NCBI GenBank assembly: GCA_051653625.1
Contig: JBOFWM010000093.1
Location: 1-33,284 of the forward strand
Source: SFDP01 sp051653625
Lineage (GTDB): Bacteria; Bacillota; Clostridia; Lachnospirales; Lachnospiraceae
Reading direction: 5' to 3'
DNA length: 33,284 nt
Shown piece by piece: positions 8,916 through 15,665 of this stretch. Both the position numbers and the translations under genes were made by a program. The notes beneath the pieces are model-generated. The model did no database searches and had not been told where the DNA came from. It worked only from the letters and a program-made list of their open reading frames with translations. Position 1 is the stretch's first letter. Each line of letters begins with the position of its first letter.

Positions 8916-9523
8916 AGAATGATTTTTCCAATTAAATATCCAGCAGTTTTAGGGCAAGTGCTTTTTATCGGATACCATGCATTGCTAAGATCAAATAATG
9001 TACAATTTGGATGAATTTTCATTAGATCATGTAACTGTATAGTATGATTTTCCATAGTGTTTATAATTGAGGTATATGCAATACCCTTTTCAAGTTTGAT
9101 GGGAATATGATCCAAACATGTAATATTATAACAATATTTGGAAAATAAAGAAAAAATTTCAGAACCATATTGTCCTAATCCGATAAGTAAGATATTTGAT
9201 TCGAAAAGAGAAATAGAAGTATTTGTAATAAAAGTTGAAAGGAAGTCCTCAGCAACAAGTTTAGCATTTTCTTTTAAATAGGAAGGATCATTGGAATAAG
9301 ATAAAGGAACTGTATTTGCCATTTTAAAAAAGCTTTGATAGTCTGAAGATATGTGGTTGTCTTGATAAAAATGAGGAGAACCAATAAAATAAGTGGCATC
9401 ACATAGATTAGATAGTGAAAGGTAGTGTGTGTGTGTTACAGTAAAATGATGTGCTTTGAGAAATTCTGCTACATAAAACATTCTTTTGTCTTGCCCAACA
9501 ACATATAACAATTTTTTACACAT
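8900..9523 (-). CDS. Short dipicolinate-synthase subunit A-like protein (NAD(P)-binding)
   Basis: A 207-residue protein whose layout recalls DpaA/SpoVFA, the dehydrogenase subunit of dipicolinate synthase used in spore formation. The N-terminus LLYVVGQDKRMFYVAEFL matches the family's opening GQD...AE pattern. A Rossmann motif ILLIGLGQYG (GxGxxG) is at 111-120. The end has LFDLSN followed by CPKTAGYLIGKII, like the PKTAG segment near the DpaA C-terminus. It is much shorter than the usual ~290 residues, with the linker and parts of the Rossmann domain reduced, and no subunit B gene is next to it. It may be a diverged paralogue with another role. A ribosome site (GGAAAGG) precedes ATG 9523. A possible mother-cell sigma promoter and a perfect inverted repeat lie upstream. 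Assignment rests on motif pattern only. Confidence 0.55.
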   Translation of the reverse strand: MCKKLLYVVGQDKRMFYVAEFLKAHHFTVTHTHYLSLSNLCDATYFIGSPHFYQDNHISSDYQSFFKMANTVPLSYSNDPSYLKENAKLVAEDFLSTFITNTSISLFESNILLIGLGQYGSEIFSLFSKYCYNITCLDHIPIKLEKGIAYTSIINTMENHTIQLHDLMKIHPNCTLFDLSNAWYPIKSTCPKTAGYLIGKIILRQII

Positions 9524-9566
9524 ATATTACCTTTCCAAAATGGAGTATAAGATAATATATGTGTAA
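9516..9566. repeat. Perfect 14-bp inverted repeat over the start of the DpaA-like gene
   Basis: TTACACATATATTA at 9516-9529 is repeated as its exact reverse complement at 9553-9566, separated by 23 bases. The arm nearer the gene contains its ATG (9521-9523), and the spacer holds its ribosome site. On the plus strand eight T follow (9567-9574). It could be an operator, a translation-masking hairpin, or an antisense terminator; the sequence alone does not decide. Confidence 0.6.
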
Positions 9567-9579
9567 TTTTTTTTATTGT
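9553..9579 (-). promoter_or_regulatory. Possible sigma-E/sigma-K-type (mother-cell) promoter
   Basis: On the minus strand AC (9579-9578) lies 16 bases before CATATATTA (9561-9553). This fits the known Bacillus sigma-K pattern of AC, 16-17 bases, CATANNNTA. Transcription would start near 9545, leaving a roughly 20-base leader with the ribosome site of the DpaA-like gene. The motif is short in an AT-rich region, so chance is possible. Confidence 0.35.
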
Positions 9580-9588
9580 GAAAGGTTA

Positions 9589-10530
9589 TTAAGGTGCAAG
9601 AAGCGTAGAAACACGATTTACAATGGCTTCAATGCCAGCAGCATTTAAATGATAATCATCGACAAGATATGAGTTTCTATTATCAACATTTATAGTGCCA
9701 TAATAATGATCAATAAAGGACACACCTTTTGAAATAGATGCAACTGCTTGATAATGTAGATAATCTGCCATAGTTCCATTTCCTAAATCATGAATATCAC
9801 CATCGACATAGAAATTATCAATTGTTTTTCCACTTGCAGGAGAAGACATTACAAAAATACGAATATAAGGATATGTCTCTTGTAATAATGAAATAGAAGC
9901 ATTCAAAGAACCACTAAAAGTAAGCAAATTATTTTCATCATTTGGATCGGTTACAGGGCGCTTATCAATATAATCACTCAAATCGTACATGATTACAAGA
10001 CTATCTATTTTTGTCATATCTAAAGATTTTAAAGCATCCAGTGTAGCTAATTCTTCAGTTCCATACTGAGCTACAGCATCATCTAGAATCGTATAATCTT
10101 GCGAACAAAGTGCATTAACAATATGATACAAACTGATCCCATCGGCTGGATAAGAGGAAGAATACTCTGTATTTTTTAAAGATAAAAAAGAATTTGCAAA
10201 AGATAAATTATGAGTAATGGCATCTACAGATGAAGACATTTTTTGCGCAAGTCCGTTTTGGCTCTTATCATCTGAAAATGGACTGTTTCCAAGATATAAA
10301 ATTTGATAAGTATCATCTTCAACCTTGCCTTCTAACATAGAAGCAGTTAATGGTTGAATGTAATCTAAAGATTCAACATCAAATTCGGTTGTTGTTTCAT
10401 TTGGATTATAATCAGATTTGATGCCTTGATTCCATAAAAAGAGTCGAATCATAGAAAATAAAAAAAGACATCCTAAGATTGCAAAAATGATAAAATGATA
10501 ATTGATTTTTGAAGTGAAATTATGTTTCAA
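9589..10530 (-). CDS. Membrane-anchored SGNH/GDSL-type hydrolase
   Basis: The frame extends up to 10611, but the better start is TTG 10530: GAAAGGCGG sits about seven bases upstream, and the protein then opens with a short basic stretch and one hydrophobic helix (about residues 11-31) acting as signal anchor. The upstream TTG at 10611 has no ribosome site. The ~313-residue product has the SGNH blocks: LYLGNSPFSDD with the nucleophile Ser in GNS (GDS in most members), VIMYDLSDY in the middle, and VDDYHLN near the end with the Asp-x-x-His pair. The catalytic domain should lie outside the membrane. The family removes or transfers acyl groups, often on cell-wall glycans or lipids; the substrate here is unknown. 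It ends 65 bases before the DpaA-like gene and diverges from the SMR pair. Confidence 0.75.
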   Translation of the reverse strand: MKHNFTSKINYHFIIFAILGCLFLFSMIRLFLWNQGIKSDYNPNETTTEFDVESLDYIQPLTASMLEGKVEDDTYQILYLGNSPFSDDKSQNGLAQKMSSSVDAITHNLSFANSFLSLKNTEYSSSYPADGISLYHIVNALCSQDYTILDDAVAQYGTEELATLDALKSLDMTKIDSLVIMYDLSDYIDKRPVTDPNDENNLLTFSGSLNASISLLQETYPYIRIFVMSSPASGKTIDNFYVDGDIHDLGNGTMADYLHYQAVASISKGVSFIDHYYGTINVDNRNSYLVDDYHLNAAGIEAIVNRVSTLLAP

Positions 10531-10654
10531 AGTAAAACCGCCTTTCTTTTTCTTGAAAATAAGTGTATTTTTCGTTATAGTAACATTTAGTAAGTAAGTA
10601 TGTCCATTCAAATAGAAAAAATTAAGAAAGTTTTATTATATAGTAGGAGATGAA

Positions 10655-11017
10655 ATGAAAAATATAAAAAAATTAAAGAATATTATTGTACTGCAAGCAG
10701 TCATTGTCATTTATACCATTAGCAGTGTAATGGCCAAAATAGCATCAAGCAGTGATTCGACACAAGGTTTTATTCTATTTTTTGCGTTCGATATATTATT
10801 TCTTGGAATATATGCTATTTTGTGGCAACAAATGATAAAGAGATTCGAGTTGTCAATTGCATATACAAACCGAGCAGTCGCACTATTATGGTCCGCAGTG
10901 TGGGCAGTAATTATTTTCAAAGAAAGTATAACTACAAAGCAAATAATAGGTGTATTATTTGTAATCATTGGAACAGTGATTGTGAATACAAAAAAAGAAG
11001 AGAAGGAGAGAGTGTGA
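10655..11017 (+). CDS. SMR/EamA-type four-helix half-transporter, first of a pair
   Basis: A 120-residue membrane protein with four hydrophobic segments (about residues 9-27, 38-57, 68-87 and 91-111), of the small multidrug resistance/EamA fold. The last two helices carry the usual pattern: ALLWSAVWAVIIFKESIT, then IIGVLFVIIGTVIV. The first helix lacks the membrane Glu that EmrE-type drug/proton antiporters need, which points to a flippase-like role such as that of ArnE/ArnF rather than drug efflux. The ribosome site is GTAGGAG before ATG 10655. The next gene is a homologue starting two bases after this stop, so the two likely form a heterodimer. It is divergent from the SGNH hydrolase. The substrate is unknown; a lipid-linked sugar is an inference from the family. 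Confidence 0.75.
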   Translation: MKNIKKLKNIIVLQAVIVIYTISSVMAKIASSSDSTQGFILFFAFDILFLGIYAILWQQMIKRFELSIAYTNRAVALLWSAVWAVIIFKESITTKQIIGVLFVIIGTVIVNTKKEEKERV

Positions 11018-11018
11018 A

Positions 11019-11354
11019 GTGAATAAATATTATGTCATAGCTTTTTTATCTGTAATGATAGCATCTTTTTCTCAAATATTATTAAAATCAGGTGCAAATA
11101 AAGTATATCAAACAAAAGTAAAAGAATATTTAAATCGCTATGTAATCTGTGGATATGGATTATTGTTTTGTTCTATGGTTTTTACAATTTTTGCGTATAG
11201 TGGTATTGATTTTCTAAATGTACCTATTATTGAAGCTGTCGGTTATGTATTAGTCCCAATATTAAGTGCGTTATTTTTCAAAGAAAAGGTGACATTTAGA
11301 AAAATCATTGGTATCGTTTGTATTTTATTTGGAATTGGAATTTATTATTTATAA
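11019..11354 (+). CDS. SMR/EamA-type four-helix half-transporter, second of a pair
   Basis: A 111-residue protein with four membrane helices, starting at GTG 11019 just after the stop of its partner, with AAGGAG at 11003-11008 as ribosome site. The first helix ends in SQILLKSGANK, a pattern typical of ArnE/ArnF-like and EamA small transporters. The third and fourth helices carry AVGYVLVPILSALFFKEKVT and IIGIVCILFGIGIYYL. Like its partner it has no acidic residue inside the first helix, arguing against an EmrE-type drug antiporter. Two unequal adjacent copies suggest an obligate heterodimer with opposite membrane orientation, as known for paired SMR proteins. It converges on the small zinc-ribbon gene with a 13-base gap and no clear terminator. 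Confidence 0.78.
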   Translation: MNKYYVIAFLSVMIASFSQILLKSGANKVYQTKVKEYLNRYVICGYGLLFCSMVFTIFAYSGIDFLNVPIIEAVGYVLVPILSALFFKEKVTFRKIIGIVCILFGIGIYYL

Positions 11355-11367
11355 ATGGCGTGTCTCG

Positions 11368-11637
11368 TCAATAAGAAAGTGATGCCTCATTTGACATACG
11401 TGTGCGATACCATTTGCTGTATTTATACATGCGATACGTTGTAGTTAGTTCTTTTAAATAATCCTCATTCTGACATAATTCACTAAGTAATGAACGTTCT
11501 GTGCTATTTAAAGACACATAGTCTAAATAAGGAATTTGAAGTTCTGATAATGTTGTGTCGCATTTTGGACAAAACATTTTATGTCCATTAAGCATATGTA
11601 ATTGATTGCAAGCCTTGCAATAATGAATGTACATCAT
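11368..11637 (-). CDS. Small zinc-ribbon protein of unknown function
   Basis: An 89-residue protein with two CxxC pairs near the N-terminus (YCKACN at residues 7-10 and FCPKCD at 23-26), forming a rubredoxin-like zinc knuckle. A helical tail rich in Tyr, Leu and Arg follows. A strong ribosome site (GGGGGAG) lies eight bases before the tandem ATG codons at 11637 and 11634, supporting it as a real gene. There is no signal peptide, so it is cytoplasmic. I do not recognise a named family; such proteins are often nucleic-acid or protein-binding adaptors. It diverges from the muramidase gene at 11875, with 237 bases between them. Confidence 0.65.
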   Translation of the reverse strand: MMYIHYCKACNQLHMLNGHKMFCPKCDTTLSELQIPYLDYVSLNSTERSLLSELCQNEDYLKELTTTYRMYKYSKWYRTRMSNEASLSY

Positions 11638-11702
11638 ATTGTTGTCTCCCCCTTTCTCACTAAAAAGTCAAAAAAATAAAAAAAAAATGTTTTACTTGTA
11701 TA

Positions 11703-11732
11703 TTTTGACACCATTTGGAAAAAAAGTCAAAA
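11703..11732. repeat. TTTTGAC / GTCAAAA inverted repeat upstream of the muramidase promoter
   Basis: TTTTGAC (11703-11709) and GTCAAAA (11726-11732) are inverted copies with 16 bases between them. They lie 9 bases upstream of the -35 box at 11741. Another GTCAAAA occurs near 11667. This could be an operator for the polysaccharide locus, but short AT-rich repeats arise easily by chance. Confidence 0.3.
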
Positions 11733-11740
11733 GTTATTCA

Positions 11741-11768
11741 TTGACAAAAAACGTGGAAAAATTATAAA
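11741..11768 (+). promoter_or_regulatory. Sigma-A-type promoter for the muramidase and polysaccharide locus
   Basis: A perfect -35 box TTGACA at 11741-11746 is followed after 16 bases by TATAAA (11763-11768); TAAAAT at an 18-base spacing is an alternative. A second weaker candidate is TTGACT (11796) with TATAAT at 11816, spaced only 14 bases. The leader to the ATG at 11875 is about 100 bases. This is the only good promoter seen before the rml genes. Confidence 0.6.
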
Positions 11769-11874
11769 ATAGTCGAAAAAGAATAAACTTTGTTATTGAC
11801 TTGATGAAATATAACTATAATGATATACTGATAAAAGTTTATAAACATGGTATAAGCTTAAAGGAGAATTTGAA

Positions 11875-14472
11875 ATGTTGAAAGAAATCATAAACAAGAA
11901 ATTTAAGAAAGGTACATCTGAGGAAGGTTTTATTGCTGAGACAAACGAGGTAGAATTGATTAATTTAGATGAAACATCCAATTGGGATGCACTTGAAGTA
12001 GAAGAATCCTTGGAGGAAGAAACACATCTTGAATATGTGGAAATGGAAGAAGAAATTCTAGAAGAAGACCATCTTGAATATATAGAAATGGAAGAAGACC
12101 AAACGGAATATACGGAATATATAGAAGAATCTCAAGAACATTTTATGGAACGTGTTCATTCTTTTTTTTCCAATATGAGTATTGCAGATAAAGTAATAGG
12201 TGCAACGGGTATTATCGTACTTGTTGCTGCGATTACAGTTGGCGGATTATTTTTTGCGAAGTCGAATTCTAGTGAAAGTGTAAGTACTCTTGCTCGTGTA
12301 GGAGAACAACTTGGAACAGTTGGAATTATTGGGGAAGAAAAATTACTTGCACTTGCAGATGTAAAAAAAGCAATGATAGATGCAAGTGAAGTAGTAGAAT
12401 TAAAAGAATATAGTGAATTAGAGGATGAGAAAAATGTTGAAGTTTCTTTGCACCTTACTTCCGTATTAAAAGATTTAAAAATCAAATTTATTAATTCTAA
12501 GACAAGCAAATTAGTAGGAAATATTGCATTTGAAGTCGAAATTACAGATGCAAATAAAAAAGTCTATACAAAGATAGATGAAGATAAAGATGGAATTATC
12601 TATTTAACAGATTTAGAACCTGGTAAATTTAAAGTTACTTTAAAAGAAAAGACAGATGTAGAAGGATATGTTATAAAAGAAAAAACAGATACCGTTACTG
12701 TAAAAGAAGACATTGAATTTAAACAAATCGATGTGACAGATGAAATTAAAAAAGAAAGCGATGTAGATGTAAGCGTAGAAGATAAAAATGCTATAAAAGA
12801 TAATAACGCAGATTCAGAAACTAAGAATACAGATACAGTAGAATGGGTAGCATCATCACGTACAGAAATTACTGGAGAAGGTGGGACATACATAGAAGTA
12901 AGTAAGTCAAATATTACAGATCCATCTACAACATCAAGTAGCTTTTCCGTTTTAACAAGACAATTATTAGCTACAGCAGAAACACCAGTCACAACAACAG
13001 AACCAGAAACAACGCAGCCGCAAACAACAGAACAGCAAACAACAGAACAGCAAACAACAGAACCACCAGTAGAAACACCAGTAGTAGTTGAGGCTACTAG
13101 TATTTCCATACTTAGTTCTCTTCAAATTAAAGTAGGAAATACAAGTACTTTTACAGCAACATTTGTACCAGAAAATACTACAAATAAAACATTGACTTGG
13201 GTAAGTAGTAATCCAGCAGTTGCAACCATAGATGCAGGAGGGAAATTGACTGCAATAGCAACAGGAACCGTAACAATAACAGCAACGACAAGTAATAGTA
13301 AGGTTGCGACAGGTACAGTTACTGTTGTATCAGATGTAGAAGAGAAAGTAGCATTTGATAAATCTTCTTTATCTATGATTGTTGGAGCAACAAGTACATT
13401 GGTAGCAACTAAAACCCCAGCAACATCATCGAGTACAATGACATATACTTCTAGTGATGCAAGTATTGTTTCTGTAACTGATCAAGGGAATGGAAAAGTT
13501 GAATTAAAAGCAATAAAGGCTGGGACAGCTACTATTACAGTTACATCAAATGGGAAGACTGCAACATGTAGTGTTACAGTAACAACACAACCATCAGCTA
13601 ATACGACAACACCATTAAAAGACAAAGATGGCAATCAATTATATTATAAAGATGCAAGTGGTGCTTATATAGAAGCAAAAGTAGCTGATTACTATACATA
13701 TACTGTTTTTTACAAAAAAAGCGAAAATAAAGTATATAAATATACAGGATGGCAAACAATAGATGGTAAAACATATTACTATGATAAAAATGGTAATTAT
13801 GTTACGGGAGAACAAGTAATACAAGGTGTAAAATATACATTTTCATCGGATGGAAGCCAAGTAATCTTATCAAGTACAGGAACATTAGGGATTGATGTTT
13901 CAAAATGGAATGCAAAAATCAATTGGACCGCAGTTAAGAATTCTGGTATTTCCTATGTAATCATTCGTTGTGGTTATAGAGGATATACAACAGGCGCAAT
14001 GATTGAAGATCCAACTTTTAAAACAAATATACAAGGTGCAATTGCAGCAGGACTTAAAGTTGGGGTTTATTTCTTTAGTCAAGCAGTCAATGAAGTAGAA
14101 GCAGTAGAAGAAGCATCTATGACCATTAGTTTAATTAAAAATTATAAAATTTCATATCCAGTATTTCTTGATGTAGAAACGAGTGGTGGACGTGGAGATC
14201 ATATTGACTCAGCTACAAGAACAAAAGTTGTAAATGCATATTGTCAAACTATTCAAAATGCAGGATATGTAGCAGGTGTTTATGCAAATAAATCTTGGTT
14301 AGAAACAAAAATGAATGCAAGTGCATTAAGTGGATATAAAATCTGGTTGGCTCAATATAATACACAAGTTACGTATAAAGGAAAATATGATATGTGGCAA
14401 TATTCTCACACTGGAAAAGTGGATGGAATTAGTGGAAATGTAGATATGAATTTAAGTTATCTTGGGTATTAA
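11875..14472 (+). CDS. Membrane-anchored GH25 muramidase with Big_2 and cell-wall repeats
   Basis: An 865-residue cell-surface enzyme. Residues 1-100 are a very acidic cytoplasmic tail with a duplicated HLEYxEMEE motif. A single membrane helix (about 107-128) follows. Residues ~190-290 form a beta domain shared with the second muramidase (DKDGIIYLTDLEPGKFKVTLKE). A Thr/Glu/Gln linker spans about 366-403. Two Big_2 Ig-like domains span about 405-485 and 490-570. A choline/glucan-binding-type repeat (GWQTIDGKTYYYDKNGNYV) lies at about 580-665. The GH25 domain covers 670-865 with GIDVSKW (Asp674), FLDVET (Asp766, Glu768) and a final VDMN, the residues expected for cleavage of the MurNAc-GlcNAc bond of peptidoglycan. 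The ribosome site is AAAGGAG before ATG 11875. It is the first gene of the polysaccharide locus and is followed 27 bases later by rmlB. Confidence 0.93.
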   Translation: MLKEIINKKFKKGTSEEGFIAETNEVELINLDETSNWDALEVEESLEEETHLEYVEMEEEILEEDHLEYIEMEEDQTEYTEYIEESQEHFMERVHSFFSNMSIADKVIGATGIIVLVAAITVGGLFFAKSNSSESVSTLARVGEQLGTVGIIGEEKLLALADVKKAMIDASEVVELKEYSELEDEKNVEVSLHLTSVLKDLKIKFINSKTSKLVGNIAFEVEITDANKKVYTKIDEDKDGIIYLTDLEPGKFKVTLKEKTDVEGYVIKEKTDTVTVKEDIEFKQIDVTDEIKKESDVDVSVEDKNAIKDNNADSETKNTDTVEWVASSRTEITGEGGTYIEVSKSNITDPSTTSSSFSVLTRQLLATAETPVTTTEPETTQPQTTEQQTTEQQTTEPPVETPVVVEATSISILSSLQIKVGNTSTFTATFVPENTTNKTLTWVSSNPAVATIDAGGKLTAIATGTVTITATTSNSKVATGTVTVVSDVEEKVAFDKSSLSMIVGATSTLVATKTPATSSSTMTYTSSDASIVSVTDQGNGKVELKAIKAGTATITVTSNGKTATCSVTVTTQPSANTTTPLKDKDGNQLYYKDASGAYIEAKVADYYTYTVFYKKSENKVYKYTGWQTIDGKTYYYDKNGNYVTGEQVIQGVKYTFSSDGSQVILSSTGTLGIDVSKWNAKINWTAVKNSGISYVIIRCGYRGYTTGAMIEDPTFKTNIQGAIAAGLKVGVYFFSQAVNEVEAVEEASMTISLIKNYKISYPVFLDVETSGGRGDHIDSATRTKVVNAYCQTIQNAGYVAGVYANKSWLETKMNASALSGYKIWLAQYNTQVTYKGKYDMWQYSHTGKVDGISGNVDMNLSYLGY
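12025..12098 (+). repeat. Direct repeat (29 bp, period 45) in the acidic tail of the muramidase
   Basis: The 29-base unit at 12025-12053 recurs at 12070-12098 with only two differences (both G to A). It encodes HLEYVEMEEE and HLEYIEMEED in the cytoplasmic tail. It is a recent in-frame duplication. Confidence 0.8.
13021..13062 (+). repeat. 15-bp tandem repeat encoding the QTTEQ linker
   Basis: The unit CAAACAACAGAACAG occurs at 13021 and 13036, with a partial third copy to 13062. It encodes QTTEQ repeats in the spacer between the membrane-proximal region and the Big_2 domains. Copy number may vary between strains by slippage. Confidence 0.8.
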
Positions 14473-14499
14473 AAATCAAACAAAAAGATTGGAGAAAAA

Positions 14500-15582
14500 A
14501 TGAAAACGTATTTAGTTACAGGAGGAGCAGGTTTTATTGGCTCAAACTATATTCATTATATGTTTAAAAAATATGATGATCAAATTAGAATAATCAATGT
14601 GGATGCTTTAACGTATGCAGGGAATCTTGAAAATTTAAAAGAAGTAGAAGATAGAGACAATTATGTTTTTATAAAAGCTGATATTTGTGATAAAGAAGCA
14701 ATTAAAAAAATATTTGAAGCGTATGAGATTGATCGAGTAGTTCATTTTGCAGCAGAAAGCCATGTGGATCGTAGCATCAAAAATCCAGAAGTATTTGTGC
14801 AAACAAATGTTTTGGGAACATTAGTTATGTTAAACTGTGCAAAAGATAGTTGGGAATTACCAGATAAAACATTTAAAGAAGATAAAAAGTTTTTACATGT
14901 TTCTACAGATGAGGTATATGGTTCATTAGAAGAAGAAGGAACATATTTTTATGAAACAACTCCTTATGATCCTCATAGCCCATATTCTGCAAGTAAAGCA
15001 TCTTCAGACATGTTAGTAAAGGCTTATATGGATACGTATAAGTTCCCAGCAAATATTACAAATTGCTCGAATAATTATGGACCATATCAATTTCCAGAAA
15101 AGTTAATACCACTTATTATTAATAATGCACTTCAAGGAAAAAACTTACCAGTTTATGGAGATGGAAAGAATGTAAGAGATTGGCTTTATGTAGAAGATCA
15201 TGCAAAGGCAATCGATATGGTACAAGAAAAAGGACGTTTATTTGAAACATATAATATTGGTGGACATAATGAAAAACAAAACATTGAAATTATTCACATC
15301 ATTTTAGATACGTTAAAAGAAATGTTGCCAGAAGGTGATAAGAGACAAGAGCTTGTTTCAAAGGATTTAATCACTTATGTAGAGGATCGCTTAGGGCATG
15401 ATAGAAGATATGCCATTGCACCAGATAAAATTAAGGCTGAAATCAATTGGGAGCCAGAGACAATGTTTGCAGAAGGTATTAAAAAGACAATCAAGTGGTT
15501 TTTTGAGAATGAAGATTGGATGCAGCATGTTACAAGTGGAAATTATCAAAGTTATTATGAAGAAATGTATAAGGGAAAATAA
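14500..15582 (+). CDS. rmlB: dTDP-glucose 4,6-dehydratase
   Basis: A 360-residue extended SDR enzyme that converts dTDP-glucose to dTDP-4-keto-6-deoxyglucose, the second step toward dTDP-L-rhamnose. It has the NAD motif GGAGFIGSNY (8-17), the RmlB-specific STDEVYGS (Asp137/Glu138 active-site acid and base) and YSASK (Tyr162, Lys166). Other family signatures are HFAAESHVDRS, NNYGPYQFPEKLIPL and RDWLYVEDH. The length is normal. The ribosome site TTGGAG sits shortly before ATG 14500, in the 27-base gap after the muramidase gene, indicating one transcript. It acts in the cytoplasm with RmlA and RmlC encoded just downstream. A hairpin follows its stop. Confidence 0.96.
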   Translation: MKTYLVTGGAGFIGSNYIHYMFKKYDDQIRIINVDALTYAGNLENLKEVEDRDNYVFIKADICDKEAIKKIFEAYEIDRVVHFAAESHVDRSIKNPEVFVQTNVLGTLVMLNCAKDSWELPDKTFKEDKKFLHVSTDEVYGSLEEEGTYFYETTPYDPHSPYSASKASSDMLVKAYMDTYKFPANITNCSNNYGPYQFPEKLIPLIINNALQGKNLPVYGDGKNVRDWLYVEDHAKAIDMVQEKGRLFETYNIGGHNEKQNIEIIHIILDTLKEMLPEGDKRQELVSKDLITYVEDRLGHDRRYAIAPDKIKAEINWEPETMFAEGIKKTIKWFFENEDWMQHVTSGNYQSYYEEMYKGK

Positions 15583-15590
15583 ATGGAATG

Positions 15591-15627
15591 GAGAGAAAGG
15601 TTGCTATACTTTAGCAAGCTTTCTTTC
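15591..15627 (+). other. Hairpin in the rmlB-rmlA gap
   Basis: Bases 15591-15599 pair with 15619-15627 (one G-T pair), then after one G/G mismatch 15601-15606 pair with 15612-15617 around a small loop. No T run follows directly, so it is more likely an RNA processing or stability element, or a weak attenuator, than a full terminator. Confidence 0.5.
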
Positions 15628-15665
15628 TTCCATGTTAAAAGAGGATGACGAGAAAGGAAGAAGCG

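Noticed and set aside
9516..9574. Plus-strand terminator for the ABC exporter transcript (inverted repeat followed by T8)
   Set aside because: It lies ~600 bases past the exporter stop and has a 23-base loop with an AT-only core. It was kept as an inverted repeat rather than called a terminator.
13021..13062. Short tandem repeats considered as a CRISPR-like array
   Set aside because: The 15-bp units are contiguous with no spacers and encode an in-frame QTTEQ linker.
12600..13109. 169-codon open frame on the minus strand
   Set aside because: It is antisense to the Thr/Val-rich linker and domain region of the GH25 muramidase. It has no ribosome site, and its Val/Ser-repetitive composition mirrors the sense repeats.
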